Shown: positions 8,004-15,811 of the stretch, one piece after another
How positions within the stretch are numbered: the stretch's first letter is position 1
Layout: each line of letters starts with the position of its first letter
Assembly (NCBI GenBank): GCA_045631305.1
Contig: JAZQUM010000144.1
Span: 1 to 40,176, forward strand
Direction of reading: 5' to 3'
DNA length: 40,176 bases
From: JAZQUM01 sp045631305
Lineage (GTDB): Bacteria; Bacillota; Clostridia; Oscillospirales; Oscillospiraceae
The notes under the pieces: model-generated
Told to the model about the DNA's origin: nothing
Seen by the model: the letters and a program-made list of their open reading frames with translations, nothing else
Database searches by the model: none
Program-made: the position numbers and the translations under genes

Positions 8004-8660
8004 TTACACCAACTGCTGCTCATTGATGATAAGCTTGAACTGCAGTCCCAATTCCTCTGCAGCCTTACGACAAAGCACCATACGTTCCATGAAGATTTCA
8101 AAATAATCCATCACGGAACCGTAATGCGTATCGATGAAAAGTTTCAATTTAATCAAGGTGTGGCTTTCGTTGATTTTCAGTTCGGTTTTTTTCACCGAGT
8201 AATTCACCCGGTCATGAATATCAAAGGGATCCCCCTCCAACCGCACACGGCTGCGGCGTACATCGGATTTATCTGCAAGGATCAGCGCTGCCGCCATGGG
8301 GCTTACGGGTTTTCCCGTGCCTTCATCGTGGTTGCCGATGGCAGTAACGATCTCGGAAATTTCCTCCGGTTCCATGCCAAGATTATCCAGAATGCGGAAA
8401 GCCATCACCGCACCGCTTTGAGAATGATCCACACGGTTTACAAGATTTCCGATATCGTGGAGATAGGCCGCGATCTGCGCCAGTTCCACCGTGCGTTCAG
8501 GATAACCCAGAGTTTCAAGAATATACCGACAGCCCGCTGCCACCATGCCCACATGGGCAAAACTATGCTCGGTAAATCCCAATGCCTTCAGGGACTCATC
8601 GGCTTTTTTGATGTAAATATTGATGGCTTCATTTCTGCGGATATCTTCGTAAGTAATCAT
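8004..8660 (-). CDS. HD domain phosphohydrolase
   Basis: HD-superfamily metal-dependent phosphohydrolase (218 aa). The metal ligands are recognisable as H36 (HSFAHVGMVA region), the H68-D69 doublet in AAYLHDIGNL and H79 in RVDHSQSG, followed by GNHDEGTGKPVSPMAAALI and LADKSDVRRSRVR. The substrate is unknown; the layout resembles metal-dependent HD hydrolases near YqeK-type proteins. ATG 8660 is chosen for its AAAGGAGG; a longer frame starting at 8711 would run through the hairpin at 8673-8693. It is the first gene of a probable HD, pyridoxamine kinase, PspC operon. Confidence 0.85.
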   Translation of the reverse strand: MITYEDIRRNEAINIYIKKADESLKALGFTEHSFAHVGMVAAGCRYILETLGYPERTVELAQIAAYLHDIGNLVNRVDHSQSGAVMAFRILDNLGMEPEEISEIVTAIGNHDEGTGKPVSPMAAALILADKSDVRRSRVRLEGDPFDIHDRVNYSVKKTELKINESHTLIKLKLFIDTHYGSVMDYFEIFMERMVLCRKAAEELGLQFKLIINEQQLV

Positions 8661-8672
8661 AAATACCTCCTT

Positions 8673-8693
8673 TGCACTCCCCCGTGGAGTGCA
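8673..8693 (-). promoter_or_regulatory. Hairpin abutting the ribosome-binding site of the HD gene
   Basis: Inverted repeat TGCACTCC/GGAGTGCA (8 bp, loop ACGGG on the minus strand). It ends directly against the AAAGGAGG ribosome-binding site of the HD hydrolase. It has no U-tract, so it is not a terminator; an mRNA-stabilising or translation-modulating role is inferred. Confidence 0.5.
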
Positions 8694-8790
8694 CATTCTT
8701 TTCTGTTTCATTCATTCTATAAAACCATTTTTCCCCCGCGGGATGCAAAATGTCAAGCAAAATTTTTGCAAACCCACTTCGAGGGCAACA

Positions 8791-8819
8791 TTGCCATTTA
8801 TCACACTTCGTGGTAAACT
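8791..8819 (+). promoter_or_regulatory. Sigma-A type promoter of the SLH/protease gene
   Basis: TTGCCA, 17-base spacer, TAAACT. It ends about 30 bases before the ATG at 8848, which has its own CAGGAGG. Confidence 0.65.
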
Positions 8820-8847
8820 GAAGGCAATCTTTCCCCAGGAGGTGTTC

Positions 8848-10146
8848 ATGAAAAAACGCATTGTATCTTTGTTCTGCGCTTTTATATTGATTTTATCCCT
8901 TGTCCCTGCAGCCAGCGCTGTCACCTCTTCCCAGACTCTGGCAGCCGACACACTTTACACACTGGGTCTTTTCAAGGGTAACACCTCCGGCTACGATCTG
9001 GATTCCCGCTCCACCCGTCTCCATGCTATGGTGATGGTGTCCCGTCTCTGCGGCGGTGAAGGCGCTAAAGCTGCCGACTATTCCCATCCCTTTACTGATA
9101 TCCCCACCTGGGCGGATGGCTATGTAGGCTTTGCCTATGAAAAAGGTCTTGCCCGCGGCGTGGATGCCACCACTTTTGATGCCTCCCGCTTTATTACCGC
9201 CAACGCTTACTATGCCTTCTTACTCCGCCTTTTAGGTTACAGCGATACTGAGGGCGATTTCTCCATCTCCACCGCCGCGCTTTTTGCCTATCGTTTGGGC
9301 ATTGCTCCCACAGCAAATGACCCCGCTTTCACCCGCGGAGATATGTGCGAAGCTACTCTTGCAGCCCTTAGCACACCTTTAAAAGGTGAAGACCGCACCC
9401 TCATCTCCCGGTTGATTGAAGAAGGCACCGTGGAAAAAGCCGTCGCCAACGCGCTTGGTCTCAGCGAGCAGAGCCGTCTTTCCGCTCGCGAAATTGCAGA
9501 GCGCTGCTCTGCTCCCGTAATTTCCATAGCTTTCTACATAAATAGCGAAGAAGTAGCCAACAAAACGCCTAACAGCAATTCCAGTGGATTTTTCATCTCT
9601 CCTGACGGTATTGCCGTTACCTGCTATCATTCCATCGTGGGCGCGATCGGCGCGGATGTAAAACTGCCAAGCGGCGAAATTTATCCCGTAGAAAAGGTTC
9701 TTTTTTACGATACCGAAAGTGATGTCGCTGTTTTGAAAGTATCCACCACCTCTCTGGACGGCGTTACTACTGCTGCCTTCCCTTATCTTGAAACCGCATC
9801 TGTAGACACAGTTTATGACGGAGATCCTTGTTTCACTGTCAGCAACGCACTTTCTCTTCCTCTTTCTGTTACCAGCGGTATTGTTTCCAACCGCGCGCAG
9901 AATGTAGACGGTTTCTCCCAGCCCATGATTCAGACCACCGCAGCCATTTCCCGTGGCAGCAGCGGAGGTGCTCTTCTGAATGAATTCGGGGAGGCTATCG
10001 GTATCGTCAGCGCCTATTTCCTTTACGGAAATGACATGTACCTCTTCATCCCTATCGATGTTGCGAAAAACGCTGATCTTACACAAAATGCATGGACGCT
10101 GAAAGAAGTGTCCGATATGACCGCTGTGGAGGTTACTCCTGAATAA
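8848..10146 (+). CDS. S-layer homology domain protein with trypsin-like (HtrA-type) serine protease domain
   Basis: Secreted 432-aa protein. A signal peptide (MKKRIVSLFCAFILILSLVP, cleavage near AASA-V) is followed by about three degenerate S-layer homology repeats over residues 28-180, including HPFTDIPTWADGYVGFAYEK. These bind cell-wall polymer in related proteins. Residues 240-410 form a chymotrypsin-fold protease with a readable triad: H261 (VTCYHSIVGA), D292 (ESDVAVLKV) and S372 (SRGSSGGALLN). No PDZ domain follows, unlike HtrA/DegP. The role is probably wall-attached proteolysis. Monocistronic: own promoter and a strong terminator directly after the stop. ATG 8848 follows CAGGAGG. Confidence 0.9.
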   Translation: MKKRIVSLFCAFILILSLVPAASAVTSSQTLAADTLYTLGLFKGNTSGYDLDSRSTRLHAMVMVSRLCGGEGAKAADYSHPFTDIPTWADGYVGFAYEKGLARGVDATTFDASRFITANAYYAFLLRLLGYSDTEGDFSISTAALFAYRLGIAPTANDPAFTRGDMCEATLAALSTPLKGEDRTLISRLIEEGTVEKAVANALGLSEQSRLSAREIAERCSAPVISIAFYINSEEVANKTPNSNSSGFFISPDGIAVTCYHSIVGAIGADVKLPSGEIYPVEKVLFYDTESDVAVLKVSTTSLDGVTTAAFPYLETASVDTVYDGDPCFTVSNALSLPLSVTSGIVSNRAQNVDGFSQPMIQTTAAISRGSSGGALLNEFGEAIGIVSAYFLYGNDMYLFIPIDVAKNADLTQNAWTLKEVSDMTAVEVTPE

Positions 10147-10150
10147 AAGA

Positions 10151-10181
10151 AAACCGATCAGGCATGCCTGATCGGTTTTTT
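10151..10181 (+). terminator. Terminator of the SLH/protease gene
   Basis: Perfect palindromic stem AACCGATCAGG/CCTGATCGGTT followed by T6, 5 bases after the stop codon. Confidence 0.92.
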
Positions 10182-10258
10182 ATGTTTTGAAATATGCAAA
10201 AATCTTTCCCTGCGGGGCATACTGTAAGCAAAGAAAACTTTGCCCAAGGGAGATCACT

Positions 10259-11431
10259 ATGAGTTATTTCAGCAAAGCACTTTTAGAAAAGGACACCCTG
10301 CTTCGCCAGCGCCGCTACCTTCACCAAAATGCCGAAACAGGACTGCACATACCCAAAACCAAAGCTTTTATCAAAGACACTCTGCGCCGCGAACGCATAG
10401 AGTGCAGCAACTGCGGTCATGGGCTCAGCGCCCTCATTGGCAGCGGCGGCAAAACCATTCTGCTTCGGGCCGATAGTGACGCTCTCCCCATGCAGGAAGA
10501 AAGCGGTCTTCCCTTCGCCTGCCCCAAAGATGCCGCCCACACCTGCGGCCACGACTTGCACACCGCCATGCTTCTCACCGCTGCAAAGCTTTTGAAAGAG
10601 GATGAAACACAGCTTAAAGGCACAGTAAAGCTGATGTTCCAACCCGCAGAAGAAACCTTTGAAGGAAGCTGCAATATGATGGAAAACGGCATTTTACAAG
10701 ACCCCATCCCCGATGCCGCTCTGGCTTTTCACGTTTCTCCCGGGCATGACAGCGTAGGTCTTTTCCGCTATAATGACACTTCCGCCGCCATGTTTTCTGT
10801 GGACAGTTTTCGCATCACCGTTCGTGGCCGCGGCAGCCACGGCGCCTACCCTCAATACGCCGTGGACCCCATCAATATTGGCATCCATATCCATCTTGCT
10901 CTGCAGGAACTCATAGCCCGCGAGTGCGATCCTTTCCAGAAATGCGTAGTAACAGTAGGGAATTTCAGCGCCGGGTCTGCTGCCAATGTGATCCCCGATA
11001 CAGCTGTGCTGCAGGGCACCATCCGCACGGATAATGCCGAAAGCCGCGCACTTTTGAACCGCCGGCTGCAAGAAGTCTCACAGAACATCGCAAAAGCCTA
11101 CGGTGGCGAGGCCGGGATAGAATTTCTTTCCGCCTGCCCACCTTTAGTTTGTGCCACTTCCCTCACCAGAGATATGGCCCGCTATATAGAAGAACTGCCG
11201 GCACCTGACCTGCGGGGCGAAAACAGCTTTTCCGCTTCCGCCTCCGAGGATTTTGCCTTCATTGCCGAAAAGATCCCCTCCGCCTTTTTCTTTCTCTCCG
11301 CAGGCTTTGGCGATGAGCGGGGCAATTACTCTGCCCACAACCCCAAAGTGCAGTTTAATGAAGATGTGCTGCCTTTGGGCGCAGCGTGCTATGCCCACTG
11401 CGCCAAGCGATGGTTGGAAGAAAACGCATAA
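10259..11431 (+). CDS. M20 family amidohydrolase (hippurate hydrolase/N-acyl-amino-acid hydrolase type)
   Basis: Zinc/manganese-dependent M20D amidohydrolase, 390 aa. Di-metal site: C96-G-H98-D-x-H101 in HTCGHDLHTAM and E131-E132 in QPAEETFEGS. Further conserved features are HVSPG, the dimerisation-domain segment GRGSHGAYPQYAVDPI and the C-terminal metal ligand in NYSAHNPKVQFNED. Family members cleave N-acyl amino acids such as hippurate, N-acetyl-diaminopimelate or indole-acetyl conjugates; the substrate here is not determined. Start ATG 10259 with AAGGGAG upstream. It follows the SLH/protease terminator, so it must have its own promoter, which I could not place clearly. Confidence 0.9.
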   Translation: MSYFSKALLEKDTLLRQRRYLHQNAETGLHIPKTKAFIKDTLRRERIECSNCGHGLSALIGSGGKTILLRADSDALPMQEESGLPFACPKDAAHTCGHDLHTAMLLTAAKLLKEDETQLKGTVKLMFQPAEETFEGSCNMMENGILQDPIPDAALAFHVSPGHDSVGLFRYNDTSAAMFSVDSFRITVRGRGSHGAYPQYAVDPINIGIHIHLALQELIARECDPFQKCVVTVGNFSAGSAANVIPDTAVLQGTIRTDNAESRALLNRRLQEVSQNIAKAYGGEAGIEFLSACPPLVCATSLTRDMARYIEELPAPDLRGENSFSASASEDFAFIAEKIPSAFFFLSAGFGDERGNYSAHNPKVQFNEDVLPLGAACYAHCAKRWLEENA

Positions 11432-11466
11432 AAAAAAGAGAGGTTCGTAAAACGGACCTCTCTTTT
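11432..11466. terminator. Bidirectional terminator between the M20 and DUF6512 genes
   Basis: Stem of about 15 bp (AAAAGAGAGGTTCGT/ACGGACCTCTCTTTT, one G-T wobble) with an AAA loop. Runs of A and T on both sides serve the two convergent genes. Confidence 0.88.
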
Positions 11467-11996
11467 CAGCGTCCAAAGTCACCTGTAACAGGGTCAGCAA
11501 AAAGAGGAATGCGGGGCGGCACATAAGAAAAATACACGAAAGCTGCCCCCAGCAAAAGAAAGAATACCAGCGCCAAAAGTTGCCAGAAAGGCGACGAAAA
11601 CTTTCCTTTTCGCGTCATGCGGCAGCTAACAAACTGTGACACCGCGGCGGCGAGAAAAAAGATAGAAATATTGAACCAATCCTCTGTGGTGCCGACGATA
11701 CCCCGCGCCGTGTAAAATACGGCGGGAATCAACAAAAGTCCCGTTGAAAGTCCCAAAGCTTTGGCAGCAAGTAAATTGGGATACCCTTTTCGCAAGGCAA
11801 AAAACTCTGCCACCGCAAAGAGCACATAGGGAAAAAAGAAAATTTTCATATGCTCCCATGTGGATTCATTCACCGCGGAAAAAGCCGCCAAAAGGGTATT
11901 TTCCCCGCTGAGGTCATATAAAAAGTGCAGCGCGCTGCCTAAGGCGCACACCACCCCAAAAGCGATCCATTCCCACGCTGCAAGTCGCTGGCGCAT
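11466..11996 (-). CDS. DUF6512-like integral membrane protein
   Basis: Polytopic membrane protein (176 aa) with about five hydrophobic helices. The motif AAFSAVNESTWEHMKIFFFP near residue 40 is characteristic of the DUF6512-type family of unknown function. The chosen ATG 11996 has GGAGG exactly six bases upstream. That spacer is a run of six T, and the GGAGG is the 3' arm of a terminator-like hairpin behind the preceding gene, so expression probably depends on read-through or hairpin melting. The family name is from memory of the motif. Confidence 0.72.
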   Translation of the reverse strand: MRQRLAAWEWIAFGVVCALGSALHFLYDLSGENTLLAAFSAVNESTWEHMKIFFFPYVLFAVAEFFALRKGYPNLLAAKALGLSTGLLLIPAVFYTARGIVGTTEDWFNISIFFLAAAVSQFVSCRMTRKGKFSSPFWQLLALVFFLLLGAAFVYFSYVPPRIPLFADPVTGDFGR

Positions 11997-12037
11997 AAAA
12001 AACCTCCGCACAAACTTTTTCTCAGTTTATGCGAAGG
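11997..12037 (-). terminator. Terminator-like hairpin that contains the ribosome-binding site of the DUF6512 gene
   Basis: On the minus strand: 13-bp stem (CCTTCGCATAAAC/GTTTGTGCGGAGG, two G-U pairs), 9-base loop, then T6. It lies 8 bases after the stop of the MBL-fold gene. The last five stem bases are GGAGG, the Shine-Dalgarno of the next gene, and the T6 is its spacer to ATG 11996. Confidence 0.8.
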
Positions 12038-12045
12038 CTCTTGTT

Positions 12046-12660
12046 TTATGCAGGAAATGCCAGGCGGTAAACGCCCTTAGGCAGATCTTTTGTCAGTTCC
12101 AGTTGGCTGCAGGAAAGATGATGCACATCCTTTGCGTCAAAAAGGTCGGTAAATTCCTCTGCCGTGCGCAAAACTGCATAATCCTTGCTGCCTTCACGGT
12201 AGTGCATAGGGATGACCACCCTTGCGCCAATAGCATCTGCCACGCTCTTGGCTTCCTTCGGATCCAGCGTGTAAGTGCCGCCGATGGGGATCATCACCGC
12301 GTCTACCTTGTCGATTGATACAAGCTGATCTTGGGTAAGCAAGTGACCCAGATCTCCCAGATGGGCAACCCGCAGACCGTGAACAGAAAAGATATGCACA
12401 ATGTTGTCACCGCGCAGCGCGCCGTTTTCCCCATCGTGCTTGGTTTTCACCGTTTCCACAAGGAAAGGGCTCTCTTCTGCGGGCAAAAGTTTTACGCCGT
12501 CAAAATAATCATGGTCGTGATGCCCATGACTTTTATATACCGCGTTGGCCCACGTATCCACATCGGCACAGCCTTCCACTTCGTGGTACGGGTCGATCAC
12601 TGCGCGGTAGCCGTCGCTTTCCAGCGCAAAGCAGGCATGTCCCAGCCAGATGATTTTCAT
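12046..12660 (-). CDS. Metallo-beta-lactamase fold metal-dependent hydrolase (UlaG/UPF0173-like)
   Basis: Predicted cytoplasmic zinc hydrolase, 204 aa. The N-terminus KIIWLGHACFALE is typical of the UlaG/UPF0173 branch. The metal-binding segment SHGHHDHDYFDG lies near residue 45, HGLRVAHLGDLGH near 100, and IPMHYREGSKDY toward the C-terminus. The substrate is unknown. ATG 12660 follows AAAGGAGGGGATCGC. It has its own promoter (12682-12710) behind the DUF4349 terminator and is followed by the hairpin that overlaps the start of the DUF6512 gene. Confidence 0.88.
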   Translation of the reverse strand: MKIIWLGHACFALESDGYRAVIDPYHEVEGCADVDTWANAVYKSHGHHDHDYFDGVKLLPAEESPFLVETVKTKHDGENGALRGDNIVHIFSVHGLRVAHLGDLGHLLTQDQLVSIDKVDAVMIPIGGTYTLDPKEAKSVADAIGARVVIPMHYREGSKDYAVLRTAEEFTDLFDAKDVHHLSCSQLELTKDLPKGVYRLAFPA

Positions 12661-12681
12661 GCGATCCCCTCCTTTTCTTTC

Positions 12682-12710
12682 AATATAGTCTTTGCGCCAT
12701 GCCATGTCAA
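12682..12710 (-). promoter_or_regulatory. Sigma-A promoter of the MBL-fold hydrolase gene
   Basis: Minus strand: consensus TTGACA, 17-base spacer, TATATT. It lies just beyond the DUF4349 terminator and about 20 bases before the ATG. Confidence 0.8.
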
Positions 12711-12711
12711 G

Positions 12712-12739
12712 AAAGAGGGGAGCTTTCGCCCCCCTCTTT
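12712..12739 (-). terminator. Terminator of the DUF4349 lipoprotein gene
   Basis: Minus strand: 12-bp stem (AAAGAGGGGGGC/GCTCCCCTCTTT, one G-U) closed by a GAAA tetraloop, followed by a short T-rich tail; 6 bases after the stop codon. Confidence 0.88.
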
Positions 12740-12745
12740 TAGCAC

Positions 12746-13672
12746 TTACTTCTGTTCGTCTTCTTTATTTTTGTTCATGTCTGCGTGATATTTTTCGTAA
12801 AGTTCCTGCTGGCGGGCCTTTCTCTTGGCCTTTTCCTTCCGCAGGACCACAACCGCTACCCAGGCGCCGACACCAAGGAAAATAAGCAGCACCCAGGCAC
12901 CTGCAAGGCCGATGATCAAGTCTTCCACAAAGTCAACAGCATCGGCAAAGCCATTCTTAAAGGCCGTGCCAAGGCGCTGAGTAAAGGTGGCAGGTGCCTC
13001 TTCCACATTGCGCAGCTTATAGACCTCGGAAAGGTTGATGTGGATGGTTGCATAGTCGATGAGAGAATCATAGGCGCGCAGAGAACCCGTCAGCTGCTCG
13101 ATGGCCAGTTCCGTGTCGCTGATGGCAGACTCGATGGTGATGATATCTTCCATGTTCTTTGCCTGAGCGAGCAATTCCTGCAGCCGCTCCAGCTTAGTGC
13201 GCTGGGTGGTAAGGCGGGCCTCAATATCGTAATACTGCTCGCTGACATCGTCTGCCGTGTCATAAGCGCTGACCACAAGGCACAGCTCGCTGACCCGGTC
13301 CATAAAGACAACATATTTTTCCGCAGGCACACGGACGGTATAATAACCGTAGCGGTAGCCGTAATCCGTCAGATTGCGGGACTCAAAATAGCCCCCCATT
13401 TCCGTGACCAGCGCCACCAGAGATTCCGTCACCGCATCAAACTCGGTGGTTTCCATTTCCAGCTCCGCAGTGTAGATCATCTTGGCATTGTTTTTCACCG
13501 TGATCATGTCACCGCCGCCGCTGACGCCTGCCGTCGCAGAATCTTCCGTCACATAGCCGCCATCCATAGGCGCTGATTCCGCGGCGGTATCATCGGCCAT
13601 GCCGCCCCCGCAGGCGGAAAGCAGCGTCACACACAGAACCAGCGAGAGCATCAAAGCAAAAATCTTTTTCAT
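12746..13672 (-). CDS. DUF4349 domain lipoprotein
   Basis: Surface lipoprotein, 308 aa. Signal peptide with lipobox LLSACGG, lipidated Cys at residue 21. A short acidic linker follows, then a DUF4349 domain with AELEMETTEFDAVTESLVAL, YTVRVPAEKYVVFMDRV, and a coiled-coil stretch QRTKLERLQELLAQAKNMED. A C-terminal transmembrane helix (LIIGLAGAWVLLIFLGVGAW) and a basic tail end the protein. DUF4349 proteins are widespread in Firmicutes and of unknown function. ATG 13672 follows AAAGGTGGG. It is a single-gene unit between two terminators. Confidence 0.9.
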   Translation of the reverse strand: MKKIFALMLSLVLCVTLLSACGGGMADDTAAESAPMDGGYVTEDSATAGVSGGGDMITVKNNAKMIYTAELEMETTEFDAVTESLVALVTEMGGYFESRNLTDYGYRYGYYTVRVPAEKYVVFMDRVSELCLVVSAYDTADDVSEQYYDIEARLTTQRTKLERLQELLAQAKNMEDIITIESAISDTELAIEQLTGSLRAYDSLIDYATIHINLSEVYKLRNVEEAPATFTQRLGTAFKNGFADAVDFVEDLIIGLAGAWVLLIFLGVGAWVAVVVLRKEKAKRKARQQELYEKYHADMNKNKEDEQK

Positions 13673-13734
13673 AAAATACCCACCTTTCTTATCTCACTTG
13701 TGGCTTTCAGAAATATAGACGCAAAGAATAGCAA

Positions 13735-13784
13735 AAAGTTCCGCTCTGAGAAAAAATTTTTCCTCAAAGTCGGAACTTTCTTTT
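13735..13784 (-). terminator. Terminator downstream of the YfbR-like gene
   Basis: Minus strand: outer stem AAAGTTCCG/CGGAACTTT with an inner TGAGG/TCTCA-type stem around an A/T-rich loop, then T5; directly after the stop at 13785. Confidence 0.75.
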
Positions 13785-14360
13785 TTATTGCAGTTCGTCC
13801 AGCGTCAGGGAGAAGCTGGGCATGAAGTTTTCCATAAAATGGCGCACTTCGGGCAGGGGATTTTCCTCCAGCGCTTTTTTGCACTGCTCTGCCGCCTGAC
13901 GGAACTCCATGTTCCCCGCCTTCAGTTCTTCCACGCACTTGATGTAGGCAGAGATCTTGTCCGCCGCCTTCACCACCGCGCGGATCTCCTCATCCGCTTC
14001 GCAGATCAAAGGCGCATAAACACCCTTGAGTTTTTCAGGCAGCATCTGCAAAAGCTTGTCGCAGGCCACCTGCTCTACTTCCTTGTAGGAATCGCGGATC
14101 TTGGGGTTATAATACTTAATGGGGGTAGGCATATCGCCTGTAATGATCTCACTGGCATCGTGATACAGCGCAGCAACTGCCACCTTGCCCGCGTCCATAT
14201 TGCCGCCAAAATAAGCGTTGCGGATCTCAGCCAGTGCATGGGCCACCACAGCTACCATGTGGCTGTGTTCCTGAATATTTTCCGCGTAACTGTTGCGCAT
14301 CAAGGCCCAGCGGTTGATAAAGCGCATGCGGGCGATGTAGGCAAAAAAGTGATGTGCCAT
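13785..14360 (-). CDS. yfbR: YfbR-like 5'-deoxynucleotidase (HD domain)
   Basis: HD-domain phosphohydrolase (191 aa) resembling E. coli YfbR, which removes phosphate from 5'-deoxyribonucleoside monophosphates. Metal ligands H32 (EHSHM), H67-D68 (LYHDASE) and the downstream acidic residues of KAADKISAYIKCVEELKAG are present, as is MPTPIKYYNP, a strong family signature. It starts 2 bases after the mtaB stop with GGAGGAAT upstream, so it is co-transcribed with mtaB and ends at a strong terminator. Confidence 0.88.
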   Translation of the reverse strand: MAHHFFAYIARMRFINRWALMRNSYAENIQEHSHMVAVVAHALAEIRNAYFGGNMDAGKVAVAALYHDASEIITGDMPTPIKYYNPKIRDSYKEVEQVACDKLLQMLPEKLKGVYAPLICEADEEIRAVVKAADKISAYIKCVEELKAGNMEFRQAAEQCKKALEENPLPEVRHFMENFMPSFSLTLDELQ

Positions 14361-14362
14361 AG

Positions 14363-15652
14363 TTATTCCTCCACGATCTCTCCGACGAGACTGCCGGAAA
14401 GGATACCGCTGATCTTTACATTTTTCACTTGGTTATGCAGGTTTTCACCGTGGACAAGCACCTCCATATAGTTGGGAGCATGACCTACAAAATGCTCGCC
14501 CTTTTCCTGCTCGAAAAGCACCTTATAAGTGCGGCCAACACACGCTTCCATATAGGCGCGGTGCATTTCTTCTGCCACGGCGGCCGCGCGGTGCGCCCGC
14601 TCTTCCTTCACCTGAGGCGCTATCTGCTTCATTTTGGCGGCAGGGGTGCCAGGGCGGATGGAATAGGGGAAAACATGCATGTCCGCAAAGGCGCACTTCC
14701 GGATCATGGCAAGCGTCTCTTCAAACTCTTCCTCCGTCTCCTCAGGGAAGCCCGCGATCAGGTCGGTAGTGATGGCGGGATGGTCGAACCACTTACGAAG
14801 AAGGGACACGGATTCCAAAAAGCGCTCCGCATCATACTTGCGATTCATGCGCTTGAGGGTAGTGGTGCAGCCACTCTGAAGGGAAAGATGGAAATGGGGG
14901 CAGAGGTTTTCAAAGCCCGAAAGACGGCGGCAGAAATCCTCCGTAATGGTGCGGGGTTCCAAACTTCCCAGACGGATGCGGATATCCCCCGCTTCGGTGC
15001 AGATGAGTTCCAGTAAATCGGTAATGGTGGTACCGTCTTTCAGATCGTGACCGTAAGAGGAGATCTCGATACCCGTGACCACGATCTCGCGGTAGCCCGC
15101 TTCCTTCAGCTCACGCACCTGCTGCCGTGCCACTTCCATAGGAAGGGAGCGTACAGGGCCGCGGGCATAGGGAATGATACAGTAAGTGCAGAAATTCACG
15201 CAGCCGTCTTCCACTTTCATCATGGCGCGAGTGCGCTCTGCCATGCCGCCGGCAGGCAGCACTTCGAAGGTACGGCGGCGCAAAGCCTCGTCAATATTTT
15301 CGATGCGGCGGCGCATGCGGCACTCTTCTTCCAGAAGATCGATAAAGGCGCGACGGTCATTAGTGCCTGCGATCAGGTCCACTTCCAACCCTCTTGCTTC
15401 TTCAGCATGGGTCTGCACGTAGCAGCCGCAGGCCGCCACCACCGCCTCAGGATTCATCTTGCGGGCACGGCGGATCATCTGACGGGACTTCTTGTCGCTG
15501 ACTGCCGTTACCGAGCAGGTATTGATCACATACACATCCGCCGCAGCTTCAAAATCCACCAACTCATGGCCGCGGGCGCAAAGTTCCCGCTCCATAGCCT
15601 GCGTTTCATACTGATTCACTTTGCAGCCAAGGGTGTAAATGGCGAAGCGCAT
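14363..15652 (-). CDS. mtaB: tRNA (N6-threonylcarbamoyladenosine(37)-C2)-methylthiotransferase MtaB
   Basis: Radical-SAM methylthiotransferase (429 aa) that adds a 2-methylthio group to t6A37 of ANN-decoding tRNAs. The N-terminal MTTase domain has its three cluster cysteines in TLGCKVNQYETQAM, VINTCSVT and CGCYVQ. The radical-SAM cluster motif CTYCIIPYARG is near residue 155, and a TRAM-like domain closes the protein. The start TLGCKVNQ with the Val-Asn pattern is typical of MtaB rather than MiaB or RimO. ATG 15652 is preceded by AAAGGG. It diverges from the cysteine desulfurase gene, and yfbR follows directly. Confidence 0.93.
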   Translation of the reverse strand: MRFAIYTLGCKVNQYETQAMERELCARGHELVDFEAAADVYVINTCSVTAVSDKKSRQMIRRARKMNPEAVVAACGCYVQTHAEEARGLEVDLIAGTNDRRAFIDLLEEECRMRRRIENIDEALRRRTFEVLPAGGMAERTRAMMKVEDGCVNFCTYCIIPYARGPVRSLPMEVARQQVRELKEAGYREIVVTGIEISSYGHDLKDGTTITDLLELICTEAGDIRIRLGSLEPRTITEDFCRRLSGFENLCPHFHLSLQSGCTTTLKRMNRKYDAERFLESVSLLRKWFDHPAITTDLIAGFPEETEEEFEETLAMIRKCAFADMHVFPYSIRPGTPAAKMKQIAPQVKEERAHRAAAVAEEMHRAYMEACVGRTYKVLFEQEKGEHFVGHAPNYMEVLVHGENLHNQVKNVKISGILSGSLVGEIVEE

Positions 15653-15686
15653 ATGTTTTCTGCCCTTTCCCGCGAAGGCAGTATTC

Positions 15687-15715
15687 TTGCCAATTCGCGT
15701 TTTGCGTGATACAAT
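15687..15715 (+). promoter_or_regulatory. Sigma-A promoter of the cysteine desulfurase operon
   Basis: TTGCCA, 17-base spacer, TACAAT; about 95 bases before the ATG at 15812, leaving a leader that carries a hairpin at 15739-15760. Confidence 0.72.
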
Positions 15716-15738
15716 AATACGGATTGAATGTTTTTATC

Positions 15739-15760
15739 CGTGAGGGTATTTCCCCTCATG
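15739..15760 (+). promoter_or_regulatory. Hairpin in the leader of the cysteine desulfurase operon
   Basis: Stem CGTGAGGG/CCCTCATG (one G-T) with a 6-base loop in the 95-base leader, about 50 bases before the ATG. It has no U-tract. Possible regulator site or RNA element; not matched to any known motif. Confidence 0.4.
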
Positions 15761-15811
15761 ATCATTATACCGATTTTTCCCCAAACGGGCAAGACTTTGG
15801 AGGGATTTCTC

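Noticed and set aside
10147..10258. Promoter of the M20 amidohydrolase (CATACT as -10)
   Set aside because: No acceptable -35 box at 16-18 bases; left unannotated although a promoter must exist after the terminator.
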